From JBAOHV01 sp963714875 (GTDB taxonomy: Bacteria > Actinomycetota > Acidimicrobiia > Acidimicrobiales > Microtrichaceae): a stretch of 64,000 nt of DNA. The notes under the pieces were generated by a model. It did no database searches and was not told the DNA's origin. It saw only the letters and a program-made list of their open reading frames with translations. Location: assembly GCA_963714875.1 (NCBI GenBank), contig CAVQQI010000012.1, forward strand, positions 124,001 through 188,000. The letters run 5' to 3'. A program made the position numbers and the translations under genes. How positions within the stretch are numbered: the stretch's first letter is position 1; each line of letters opens with the position of its first letter. Of the stretch, positions 25,242 to 32,838 are shown piece after piece.

Positions 25242-26138
25242 GTGGCTGTACGTCTCGATTACGTCCTGAAGGAGACGGGGTCCAACCTCGTCCGCAACCT
25301 GACCCTGACCCTCGCGTCGCTGCTCACGGTGGCCATCGCGCTCGCCTTCGTCGCAGTCAGCTTCCTGATCGGTACCGGCATCAACGAGAGCTTCCTCGGG
25401 CTGCGGTCCGACGTGCAGATGTTCGTCTACATGAACCCCTCGGCGACCCAGGAACAGATCGACAGCGTGGGCGCCAGTCTCGAGGAGAACCCCCAGGTCG
25501 ATTCGGTGGAGTTCCTCGATGAGGCCGCCACCTTCGAGGAGTTCCAGCGGCTCTTCGAGGACCAGCCGGACTTCGTCTCGGCGATCAAACCGGAGGAACT
25601 GCCCCAGAGCTTCCGGGTGAAGCCCACGAGCACCGATGCCGACGTCGTGTCCGCAGTGGGCGCCGAGTTCACCCAGATGGGTGGTGTGCTGCGCGTGGAG
25701 TACGCCGAGGAGTACGCCCGTCAGGTGCAGCGTTCGCTCACGACGCTGAACAGCTGGGTCCGCATCTTCGGCATCGCGCTGATCTTCGTGTCGGTGCTGC
25801 TGATCTTCAACACGATCCGCACCGCGGTGTTCGCCCGTCGGCGCGAGATCGAGGTGATGCGGCTGGTGGGCGCCAGCAACTGGTTCATCCGGTTGCCGTT
25901 CATGACCGAGGGCATGGTGCAGGGCGTCCTCGGCGCGGTGGCGGCTGCCGGGCTCACCTGGGGGTTCGACGCGCTCTGGAAGGCCAACTTCGTCAACCAG
26001 GTGTCCTTCGAGCTGTTGAACCAGATCAAATGGACCTCAGGCGACCTGTGGACGTCGGTGATCATGATCCTGGTCGTGGGGGCGCTGACGGGCGCCATCG
26101 GATCGGGTATCGCGGTGGGGCGCTACCTGAAGGTCTGA
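25242..26138 (+). CDS. ftsX: Cell division membrane protein FtsX
   Basis: FtsX has 298 residues: a first helix (LTLTLASLLTVAIALAFVAV), a large extracytoplasmic domain of about 130 residues that contacts peptidoglycan hydrolases such as RipC-type NlpC/P60 proteins in actinobacteria, then three helices. RREIEVMRLVGASNWFIRLPF is the cytoplasmic coupling loop shared by FtsX/MacB proteins. It starts at GTG 25242, 47 nt after ftsE. The M23 lipoprotein at 32184 is a possible but unproven target. Confidence 0.96.
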   Translation: MAVRLDYVLKETGSNLVRNLTLTLASLLTVAIALAFVAVSFLIGTGINESFLGLRSDVQMFVYMNPSATQEQIDSVGASLEENPQVDSVEFLDEAATFEEFQRLFEDQPDFVSAIKPEELPQSFRVKPTSTDADVVSAVGAEFTQMGGVLRVEYAEEYARQVQRSLTTLNSWVRIFGIALIFVSVLLIFNTIRTAVFARRREIEVMRLVGASNWFIRLPFMTEGMVQGVLGAVAAAGLTWGFDALWKANFVNQVSFELLNQIKWTSGDLWTSVIMILVVGALTGAIGSGIAVGRYLKV

Positions 26139-26267
26139 CCCGTCGGGGGATCCGGCCCGTCCGTGCACCGCGGCGGGCCGTCGGCGCGCGCTCCGGCACG
26201 TTGGTACGAAACGACCATTCTGCGCGAACCATCAGGTTGTGCTCCCGGTGTGCCGATCACGACATCG

Positions 26268-26969
26268 ATGCCAGTGCGACGTCCTGCCGGACCCGGCCGA
26301 ACCCAGCCCCCGCGCCCGAGGTGGCGGCGGCGCGGCGAGCGCGGCGTCAGCCTGATGGAGTACGCGTTGCTGGTCGCACTGCTCGCGGTCCCCTCGATCG
26401 CCGGCATCCAGGCGCTCGAGAGCGGCGCGGGTGACGCCACCCAGGGCACCGCTGATCGCATGAGCGATCCGACGATCCCGGTGGTGCCCTCCACCACGAC
26501 CGAGCCGCCTCCACCGCCGACGAGCTCCACCACGACCACGACGTCGACCACCACGACCACCACGACGACCACGACGACCACCACCACGACCACGCCGCCG
26601 ACGACCACGACCGCACCCGCCACCCGGTCGATCAGCGCCTTCGGGCCGGTGACGACCTCGACGGCCAGCCGTCCCACGCGGTGGGCCATGCAGTCGTCGG
26701 TCACGATCCTCGACGACCTCGACGCACCGGTGGCCGGCGCAACCGTCGTCATCGGCATCGAGTACCGCAAGGGGAGCAACTGGTCGAGTGCTCCCGATCT
26801 GGCCGCGACGACCAACGCCACCGGAACCCTGCTGATCGACTCGGGCTTCTACCGCAGCGGTGGTCGCGAGCGTGCCGACGAGATCCGGTTCCGCGTCATC
26901 TCAGTGAGCGCGCCGGGGCTGACCTGGCAGGCGAACTCCCAGGTCGTGAGTGCGGTCGACCCGAACTGA
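26268..26969 (+). CDS. Flp/type IVb-like pilin with threonine stalk and extra C-terminal domain
   Basis: This protein of about 233 residues begins with a short basic leader ending RRGERG, then VSLMEYALLVALLAVPSIAG. That is a type IV prepilin: cleavage after G26 by prepilin peptidase and Glu at mature position 5 (E31), followed by the assembly helix. Flp pilins normally end near 60 residues. Here a Pro/Ser/Thr linker with about 30 threonines (residues 75-118) carries a further domain of about 110 residues with beta-strand character (SVTILDDLDAPVAGATVVIG), like an Ig-type or carboxypeptidase-regulatory fold. No prepilin peptidase, ATPase or secretin-like gene is nearby. ATG 26268 fits the usual short leader; the frame is open from GTG 26163. 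The role is probably a surface or pseudopilin protein; adhesion is inference. Confidence 0.75.
   Translation: MPVRRPAGPGRTQPPRPRWRRRGERGVSLMEYALLVALLAVPSIAGIQALESGAGDATQGTADRMSDPTIPVVPSTTTEPPPPPTSSTTTTTSTTTTTTTTTTTTTTTTPPTTTTAPATRSISAFGPVTTSTASRPTRWAMQSSVTILDDLDAPVAGATVVIGIEYRKGSNWSSAPDLAATTNATGTLLIDSGFYRSGGRERADEIRFRVISVSAPGLTWQANSQVVSAVDPN
26530..26612 (+). repeat. ACC/ACG-rich low-complexity tract coding for polythreonine
   Basis: A run of threonine codons, mainly ACC and ACG in irregular alternation, encodes the pilin stalk. Mixed codon use lowers slippage compared with a pure triplet repeat, yet the tract could still vary in length between strains. Confidence 0.7.
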
Positions 26970-27040
26970 CGTCACGGGTGGCCGCGCCATCTCGGCCGGT
27001 CCGGGGTCGGGCGTCATGGTCGACCTCGCGCCGGCACCAC

Positions 27041-27061
27041 GTGGGCCGATCGGCCCATTTC
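27041..27061. promoter_or_regulatory. Palindromic element, copy 2 (GTGGGCCG-A-TCGGCCCA type)
   Basis: The inverted repeat TGGGCCGATCGGCCCA is perfect over 16 bp here, 60 nt before the start of the 27121 gene and 71 nt after the pilin stop. It shares 19 of 21 bases with the element at 9072. See the matching entry for the alternatives. Confidence 0.45.
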
Positions 27062-27120
27062 GGCGGATCTGGTCCGAATGACTCTTCAACCCGACCCCCG
27101 GTTGCGCCGAAGGTGAACTC

Positions 27121-27429
27121 ATGTTGATCACTCCGGACAGCTCAGGGGACGAACCCGTGGCCCTCGCCGCCCTCCGCCCCTCGGTGGATCCGGTGGGTGA
27201 CAAGAGCCTCACCCCGAAGGGGCCGACAGGTCTGTTGCAGGCCTTGATCGACGCGTCGACCCCGCACCTGGCCCGTCGCGCACTACCGGCGATGGACACC
27301 TCGTTGGTGGCGGGGTGCCCCTCGCTGTTCGACTACGACGCGGCGCTCGCCCTGGATCTCGACGGCGATCTGCTCGGCGGGGCGCCGGCGGGTGATGAGG
27401 CGCTGGGCGGAGAGCTGTTGGGCGACTGA
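27121..27429 (+). CDS. Hypothetical protein
   Basis: This frame of 102 residues starts at ATG 27121 with a fair ribosome site (GAAGGTGA, 5 nt spacing). The protein (MLITPDSSGDEPVALAALRP ...) has no signal peptide or membrane helix; the last third is acidic and glycine-rich (LDLDGDLLGGAPAGDEALGG). I do not recognise it. Support for a real gene is the ribosome site, the position between a pilin and a lipoprotein, and the palindrome in front. A short alternative start, ATG 27078, opens a 12-codon frame ending inside its ribosome site. Confidence 0.5.
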   Translation: MLITPDSSGDEPVALAALRPSVDPVGDKSLTPKGPTGLLQALIDASTPHLARRALPAMDTSLVAGCPSLFDYDAALALDLDGDLLGGAPAGDEALGGELLGD

Positions 27430-27520
27430 GCGCTCCGCGGGTGCGGTGCGCCACTCCGCTGCGTACCGCGGGACCTGCGGGGCGGACTAGCGTCTGGACG
27501 CCCCACGCCCGAGGAGATCC

Positions 27521-27925
27521 ATGCGTTCCGTCCCCCGCTCCGCACGAGCTCTGATCATCGCTGTCGTCGCGTCGACGGCTGTGTTGGGCTGCACCGGCGG
27601 TCAGCCTCCTGACCCGTCGAGCTACGGCGACATCAACACGGACAACGACGGGTACTACGGCAATCTGATGTTCGGCTGCACCGGCGTGCAGGCGAACGAC
27701 GACGGTGACTACGACACGAGCTCGCTGCCGGAGGCCGACCGGTTGGAGACGCCGGACTTCTGCACCTGCGTGTTCCGTGGGATGAAGGAGACCGTGCCCT
27801 TCGCCGATGCCGAGGCGTTCGATCAGCAGCAGGCCGATGCCCCCGAGGGCGAGACCATCGAGCTGCCGGCCAACATCAACAAGGTGCGCACCACCTGCGC
27901 GGACGACGTCGACGCCTACACCTGA
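27521..27925 (+). CDS. Putative lipoprotein of unknown function
   Basis: This protein of 134 residues has a signal peptide (MRSVPRSARALIIAVVASTA) and lipobox VLGC, so it is probably lipid-anchored on the outer face of the membrane. The mature part is acidic, with CTGVQANDDGDYDTSSLPEAD and three further Cys (FCTC and TTC), which could form disulfides or bind metal. ATG 27521 has GAGGAG 5 nt upstream, and a -10-like TAGCGT lies at about 27488. No domain is recognised. Together with the pilin and the small hypothetical it may form a cell-surface group. Confidence 0.7.
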   Translation: MRSVPRSARALIIAVVASTAVLGCTGGQPPDPSSYGDINTDNDGYYGNLMFGCTGVQANDDGDYDTSSLPEADRLETPDFCTCVFRGMKETVPFADAEAFDQQQADAPEGETIELPANINKVRTTCADDVDAYT

Positions 27926-27971
27926 CCGACGCCCGCGGGCGACGGCGCCGCGCGGTCGGCCCGGGTCGCGC

Positions 27972-29135
27972 TCAGGGCTTCGTCGTGGGGAGTCCGACGC
28001 GGACGCTCTGCTCCGCGGTGCTCGGCCACCGGGCGCGGGACTTCTCCGACAGCTTGCGCATCAGCGCGATGGCGCCCGGATCGGAGTCGCCGGGGCGTGC
28101 TTCGATCGAGCCGTCATCGATCATCCGCCCGATGATCTCGCGACCGAGGTCCGTGCGGACGATGGTCAGGGTCCAGTCGGCGTTCTCCCCGATGCCGCCG
28201 CAGGACACATCAGCGTGCTCGGCTGCGAAGTCCGGGCAATGGGTGCACCCCTCGCGGGTCCAGGCGTGGCACTCCTTGAGGTTCACCTCTCGGTAGGTGC
28301 CGTCGCGCAGCCACAACTGGAACACGCCCTTGATGTTCATCTTGACGATCTCGGCCCGTTCGATTCCGTACTTCGCTCGGAACAGCTCCTCGAAGATCGC
28401 GTCGTCGAAGGTCTTCGAGCACAACAGCCCCAGGTTGAACACGATGGGTTTGCTGATCTTGCCGACCTTGCGGGACCACATCACCGGCGGCACCGACGAC
28501 TGGCAGCTCATGCCCACCAATGCCAGCCGGCTGTGGCCGGCCTCGAGCGCCTCATCGAGCGCGAGCGTGTTGGCCGAGTACGTGTAGCGGCTACCGGCGG
28601 CGGCCAGCACCTCGTCCTTGGTGGCCGCCACACCGGGGATCGCCTTCCACGAGGTCGCGTCACCCTCCAGGTAGGACACGAGCGACGCGTCGATGTAGTC
28701 GTGTTCCATCGCCCACAGCAGGATCGCCGAGACGAGCCCGCCGTCCTGGCCCATCTGGTGGACCGTCTGGTCCGATGCGCGGGTCAGCATGATGTCCTGG
28801 TAGATGCCGGCGACCTCGTCGGCCTCACGGGTGCGGGCGAAGAGGTGCTCGTCGGCCTGTCCCTCCCAGAGCCGGAACCGCGGACATGCACGGGTGCAGC
28901 TGGTGCAGCCCTTCTCGCCGTGGACGCAGTTGTCGGCCCCCAGTTCGTCCTCGAGGTGGAAGGGCTTGTAGCCGCCCTGCGAGTGGTCGTAGCCGATGAC
29001 GTCGTGCGGGCAGGCGATGACGCAACCAGCACATCCGGTGCAGAGGCCGGTGTCGATGACCTCGGCCTTCAGCTCCTTCCACTGGTTGGTCCATCGCGTG
29101 GACGCCGTTGCTTCGAGCTGTTCCGCGAGCGACAT
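27972..29135 (-). CDS. FrhB-like Fe-S flavoprotein (coenzyme F420 hydrogenase/dehydrogenase beta-subunit family)
   Basis: This protein of 387 residues has a ferredoxin-like part with CTGCAGCVIACP and CTSCTRACP at residues 32-95, which can hold two 4Fe-4S clusters. Next come FrhB N- and C-terminal regions with GQDGGLVSAILLWAMEHDYID, GMSCQSSVPP and the cluster-binding TREGCTHCPDFAAEHADVSCGGIG. Family members move electrons between FAD, Fe-S clusters and F420 or ferredoxin. F420 is common in actinobacteria, but the electron partner here cannot be read. It is a single gene, convergent with the lipoprotein gene. Confidence 0.85.
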   Translation of the reverse strand: MSLAEQLEATASTRWTNQWKELKAEVIDTGLCTGCAGCVIACPHDVIGYDHSQGGYKPFHLEDELGADNCVHGEKGCTSCTRACPRFRLWEGQADEHLFARTREADEVAGIYQDIMLTRASDQTVHQMGQDGGLVSAILLWAMEHDYIDASLVSYLEGDATSWKAIPGVAATKDEVLAAAGSRYTYSANTLALDEALEAGHSRLALVGMSCQSSVPPVMWSRKVGKISKPIVFNLGLLCSKTFDDAIFEELFRAKYGIERAEIVKMNIKGVFQLWLRDGTYREVNLKECHAWTREGCTHCPDFAAEHADVSCGGIGENADWTLTIVRTDLGREIIGRMIDDGSIEARPGDSDPGAIALMRKLSEKSRARWPSTAEQSVRVGLPTTKP

Positions 29136-29241
29136 GGTGGGAATCTAACGCCCACGGCGTCGTGCGGCGGTCGGGAGGCGGTCGGGGGTGCTGTGTGCGC
29201 TGCAGCGGACGCGGCCGGTCGGCGCCGCTGACTGGCCGTCA

Positions 29242-29259
29242 CTTGACCGGTCGGTCAAG
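29242..29259. promoter_or_regulatory. TetR-type operator palindrome before the acyl-CoA dehydrogenase gene
   Basis: CTTGACC and GGTCAAG form a perfect 7-bp inverted repeat separated by GGTC, 9 nt before the ATG. It overlaps where RNA polymerase would bind if the message is short-leadered. Many TetR-type regulators of acyl-CoA genes in actinobacteria bind palindromes of this size; the regulator is not in the window. Confidence 0.55.
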
Positions 29260-29268
29260 ATTACGGGC

Positions 29269-30516
29269 ATGGACCTGACCTACCCCGCCGACGCCGAAGC
29301 GTTCCGCATCGAGATCCGTGCCTGGCTCACCGAGCACCTGCCCGAGGGATGGTTCGACGAGGGGTTCTCGATGACTCCCGAGGAGAAGGCAGCCTGGAAC
29401 GACGAGTGGACCCGGACGCTGTTCGAAGGGGGCTGGATCTGTGCGACCTGGCCCGAGGAGTACGGCGGCAAGGGACTCACCACCATGCAGGGCGTGGTGC
29501 TCGCAGAGGAGTTCGCCAAGGCGAAGGCGCCGATGCGTGCGGACTTCTTCGGCGACACGCTGGTGGGTCCGACGATCCTGATGAACGGCACCGAGGAGCA
29601 GAAGAAGTACTTCCTGCCCAAGATCCTCGACGGCTCCATGCGCTGGTGCCAGGGGTTCTCGGAGCCCGATTCGGGCTCCGACCTGGCCTCGCTGTCGACC
29701 ACCGCGGTGCAGGACGGTGACGAGTGGGTGATCAACGGCCAGAAGGTCTGGACGACCCAGGCCCAGTTCGCCGACTACTGCTTCGTGCTCGCCCGCACCG
29801 ACCCGGACGTCAAGAAGCAGGCCGGCATCTCCTACCTGTTGGTGCCCATGGACCAGCCGGGCGTCGAGGTGCGCGGCATCGTGCAGCCCGACGGCACCGA
29901 CGAGTTCAACGAGGTGTTCTTCTCCGACGCCCGGTGCCCGATCGACAACGTGGTCGGCGGCCTGAACAACGGGTGGAAGGTGGCGAACGACACGCTCGGC
30001 TTCGAACGGGGCATGTCGGCGACGACCGGGTACCGCCGTTTCGCCGAGGAGTACCGCCTCATGGTCGAGAAGGCCACGCAGAACGGTGCGATCGACGATC
30101 CCACCATCCGCCAGCGGCTGATGGAGTACTACTCGAGGATCCAGATCATGCGGATCAACGGATTGCGCTCGCTGACCGCGACGGTGTCGGGCAAGCGGGA
30201 CATGGGCGTGACGGTGTTGGGCGCGACCAACAAGATGTTCTGGTCCGAGACCCACAAGGCGGCGATGGAGCTGGCGCTCGACATCTGGGGTGCGGAGTCG
30301 CTGCTGTCGACCAGCGGCCCCGACAGCGGCTCGTGGCCCGCTGCGATGCGGGGCGACGGGCGGCCCACCTATCCGGTGAGCCTGATGATGTCGGCGTTCT
30401 TCTTCTCCCGGTCCGAGACCATCTGGGGTGGTACCTCACAGATCCAGCGCAACATCGTGGGGGAGAAGGTGCTGGGGCTGCCCCGTGAACCCAAGGTGTC
30501 CCCGCCGGCCGCCTGA
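29269..30516 (+). CDS. Acyl-CoA dehydrogenase family protein
   Basis: This flavoprotein of 415 residues has the three-part family layout: an N-terminal helical domain (MDLTYPADAEAFRIEIRAWL), the FAD/acyl-binding beta domain with WCQGFSEPDSGSDLASL and WVINGQKVWTT, and a C-terminal helical domain ending FFFSRSETIWGGTSQIQRN. It oxidises an acyl-CoA to the enoyl-CoA and passes electrons to ETF. The long-chain and steroid-type subfamily style is clear but the exact substrate is not. The ATG 29269 matches the family N-terminus; the open frame reaches back to 29188 through the operator. It is a single gene, divergent from the FrhB-like gene. Confidence 0.92.
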   Translation: MDLTYPADAEAFRIEIRAWLTEHLPEGWFDEGFSMTPEEKAAWNDEWTRTLFEGGWICATWPEEYGGKGLTTMQGVVLAEEFAKAKAPMRADFFGDTLVGPTILMNGTEEQKKYFLPKILDGSMRWCQGFSEPDSGSDLASLSTTAVQDGDEWVINGQKVWTTQAQFADYCFVLARTDPDVKKQAGISYLLVPMDQPGVEVRGIVQPDGTDEFNEVFFSDARCPIDNVVGGLNNGWKVANDTLGFERGMSATTGYRRFAEEYRLMVEKATQNGAIDDPTIRQRLMEYYSRIQIMRINGLRSLTATVSGKRDMGVTVLGATNKMFWSETHKAAMELALDIWGAESLLSTSGPDSGSWPAAMRGDGRPTYPVSLMMSAFFFSRSETIWGGTSQIQRNIVGEKVLGLPREPKVSPPAA

Positions 30517-30567
30517 GCGCCTCCTTCGTCCTGCGGCGGCCGAGGCGGTCCACCGGACCCCGCCCGC

Positions 30568-30573
30568 TACGAT
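30568..30573 (+). promoter_or_regulatory. -10 box upstream of the LCP gene, possibly of a leader ORF
   Basis: TACGAT is followed after 9 nt by GTG 30583, which opens a 21-residue frame ending at TGA 30646-30648, five bases inside the LCP start region. Either the LCP message has a 65-nt leader or a small peptide is translated first. Confidence 0.4.
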
Positions 30574-30640
30574 CATCGACCGGTGTCCGGTGTCGGGCGC
30601 CCGCTCGCGTCCGGTCCGTCCCGTCGCGTGAACGCCCCCC

Positions 30641-32155
30641 ATGTCTGACCAACCACTCCGCCCCCACCCGTCCGGAACCGAGGACACGCCCCGCGTCGTT
30701 CGGCGTCCGCGTCGCGACCCGCGGTGGTCCACCCGCAAGCGGGTGGTGGTCGGCGCAGTGGCCGCGGTCGGCGTGCTGGCGCTGGTCGCGAGCGCCGGCG
30801 CGCTCTGGGGGCTGTGGAGCTTCGCCAGCATCGACCGCGTCGATCTGGACCTGACCCGCGTCGAGCCGACCGAACCACAGAACTTCCTGGTGGTCGGCTC
30901 CGACAGCCGTGCGTCGATCAGCGAGGACGACCCCGGCGCCGGCGGCATGCTCGGCCCCGACGCTCCCGCCGGCCAACGTTCCGACAGCCTCATGATCGCC
31001 CGCGTCGATCCCGACTCCGACCGCATCGACCTGCTGTCGGTGCCGCGCGACCTGTGGGTGCCGATCTCGGGCACCACCGAGGAGCAGCGGATCAACACCG
31101 CCTACTCGCAGTCGACCCAGGCAGTGGTGGACACCGTCCAGGACGCGCTCGACATCCCGATCCACCACTTCGTCGAGGTCGACTTCACCGGCTTCTCCGC
31201 CCTGGTCGACTCCCTGGGTGGCGTGCCGATGTACTTCGCCGAACCGGTCCGTGATCGCAACTCCGGTCTCTACGTCGACGTGCCGGGGTGCAAGGTGCTG
31301 AACGGCGCCGAGGGGCTCGCGTTCGCCCGCGCTCGTCACCTGGAGTACCAGGTCGACGGGGAGTGGCGCTCGGACCCGACCGGCGACCTGGGTCGCATGA
31401 CGCGACAGCAGTTGCTGACACGGGCTGCGCTGGCCAAGGCCCAGACCATGGGGCTGGGCGACGTGGGGCGGATCAAGGGGCTCGTGGATGCAGGTCTGGG
31501 TTCGGTCAGTCTGGACAGCAACCTGGGCACGGGCGACCTGATCGACCTGGGCGGTCGCATCGGCGACCTGGATCCTGATCGCATGCAGACCCACGGCCTG
31601 CCCGTGGTCGGTCATCGCACCGACGGCGGCGCAGAGGTCGTGCTGCTCGACGAGGCTGCGGCGCAGCCGGTGCTCGACATCTTCCGCGGGGTCAACGCTG
31701 CTGCGCCGGTGACCACGACCACCGCGCCGCTGCCCAGCATGAGCGAGGTGACCGTCGACGTGTTCAACGGCACCGACATCGACGGTGAGGCCCGCCGTGT
31801 CAGCTTCGTGCTGAGCTCGGACGGCGAGTTCCGGGCCGGGAGCGTCGAGCAGGCGCCCGATCCGGCGACACGCACGGTCGTTGAGTACCCGAGCGGGTCG
31901 GTGGCGATGGCGGAACTGGTCGCCGACTGGCTGTCGCCCTCGGCGGAGCTGCGTGAGGACGACGACCTCCCGCCCGCGCACGTCGCGGTGACCCTCGGAG
32001 CTGACTTCGAATCCGTCGCCCGTCCGGACGACGCGACGACCGCCACCACCGCACCCGAGGTCACGGGTCAGGGAGTCGACGCGACGACGACCACGACCAC
32101 CACCCAGCCGGGGTGGACCCCCGGTCAGCCGCCCGAGGGCATCGTCTGCGTCTGA
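30641..32155 (+). CDS. LCP (LytR-CpsA-Psr) family cell-wall glycopolymer transferase
   Basis: This protein of 504 residues has a basic cytoplasmic tail, one helix (VVVGAVAAVGVLALVASAGALW), then the LCP catalytic domain with FLVVGSDSR, RSDSLMIARVDPDSDRIDLLSVPRD, RINTAYSQ and the arginine-rich FARARHLEY. LCP enzymes move lipid-linked glycopolymers onto peptidoglycan. A C-terminal LytR_C domain follows (VTVDVFNGTDIDGEARRVSF), and the tail is Thr-rich. The ATG 30641 lies in a weak ribosome context. With the lipid-linked glycan genes elsewhere in this window (WecA-like, polyprenyl phosphotransferase) it could attach the finished polymer; that link is inference. Confidence 0.93.
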   Translation: MSDQPLRPHPSGTEDTPRVVRRPRRDPRWSTRKRVVVGAVAAVGVLALVASAGALWGLWSFASIDRVDLDLTRVEPTEPQNFLVVGSDSRASISEDDPGAGGMLGPDAPAGQRSDSLMIARVDPDSDRIDLLSVPRDLWVPISGTTEEQRINTAYSQSTQAVVDTVQDALDIPIHHFVEVDFTGFSALVDSLGGVPMYFAEPVRDRNSGLYVDVPGCKVLNGAEGLAFARARHLEYQVDGEWRSDPTGDLGRMTRQQLLTRAALAKAQTMGLGDVGRIKGLVDAGLGSVSLDSNLGTGDLIDLGGRIGDLDPDRMQTHGLPVVGHRTDGGAEVVLLDEAAAQPVLDIFRGVNAAAPVTTTTAPLPSMSEVTVDVFNGTDIDGEARRVSFVLSSDGEFRAGSVEQAPDPATRTVVEYPSGSVAMAELVADWLSPSAELREDDDLPPAHVAVTLGADFESVARPDDATTATTAPEVTGQGVDATTTTTTTQPGWTPGQPPEGIVCV

Positions 32156-32183
32156 GCTCGCAGGAGCACCGGAGCCGGCCCTG

Positions 32184-32738
32184 TCACTTCACGATCAGGC
32201 TGGGGTAGGGGTTGATCGCCGTGCCATCGGGGCGGTGCAACTCGAAGTGCAGGTGGGACCCGGCGTTCTCGGCGTTGCCGGAGTCGCCCATGTACCCCAC
32301 CAGGTCACCCGCAGCTACCTCGTCGCCCCTGCGGAGCCCGGGGGCGAAGGCCTGGTCGAACCGGTTGGCGCCGTCATCGGTGCCCGGCGTGTCGTTGTTC
32401 AGGTGGATGTAGACGTAGCGCCACCCGTCGTCGTCGGTGATCGTGAGCGAGTTGCCCGACAGCCCCGAGTCGTCGTGACGCAGCGACGTCACGGTGCCGT
32501 CGGCCGCGGCGACGAGCGGGGTCAGCTTCGCGCCCATCAGGTCGGTGCCCTGGTGGGTGCGACCGTTGGAGCGGGGTGCGCCGAAGGTGTCGCTGAACGA
32601 CACCCGGCCGTCGACGGGGAAGGTCAGCTGGCGCACGGCGCCGGGAGCCGTCGTCGTCGGAGGGGCCGGTGGCGGTGGGGGAGCGGTCTCGCAGCCGGCC
32701 ACTGCGGCCGCAGCGGCCAGGCCGACTCCGAGGATCAT
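32184..32738 (-). CDS. M23 family metallopeptidase, lipoprotein
   Basis: This protein of 184 residues is a LytM-type endopeptidase for peptidoglycan cross-links. The signal peptide MILGVGLAAAAAVAGC has a lipobox (AVAGC), followed by a Pro/Thr spacer. The catalytic zinc ligands are visible: H and D in THQGTDLM, and HLHFE for the HxH motif. ATG 32738 places the lipobox correctly; the open frame further upstream crosses the neighbouring divergent promoter. It is convergent with the LCP gene, and divergent from the hydratase gene. Confidence 0.88.
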   Translation of the reverse strand: MILGVGLAAAAAVAGCETAPPPPPAPPTTTAPGAVRQLTFPVDGRVSFSDTFGAPRSNGRTHQGTDLMGAKLTPLVAAADGTVTSLRHDDSGLSGNSLTITDDDGWRYVYIHLNNDTPGTDDGANRFDQAFAPGLRRGDEVAAGDLVGYMGDSGNAENAGSHLHFELHRPDGTAINPYPSLIVK

Positions 32739-32825
32739 CGTGCGATGGACATCATGGTGGCATCGGCCCCTCCGGTGACGTACTTGAGCGCCGCCGTGGT
32801 CTTCGTCGGGGCGGGTCCGGCGCGG

Positions 32826-32831
32826 TACTTT
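32826..32831 (+). promoter_or_regulatory. Leaderless -10 box of the mesaconyl-CoA hydratase-like gene
   Basis: TACTTT is followed by 7 nt and GTG 32839, without a ribosome site. Confidence 0.5.
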
Positions 32832-32838
32832 GCTCGCC

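Noticed and set aside
26163..26267. A longer N-terminus for the pilin from GTG 26163
   Set aside because: It would put about 60 residues in front of the prepilin cleavage site, whereas Flp leaders are short; ATG 26268 is more suitable.
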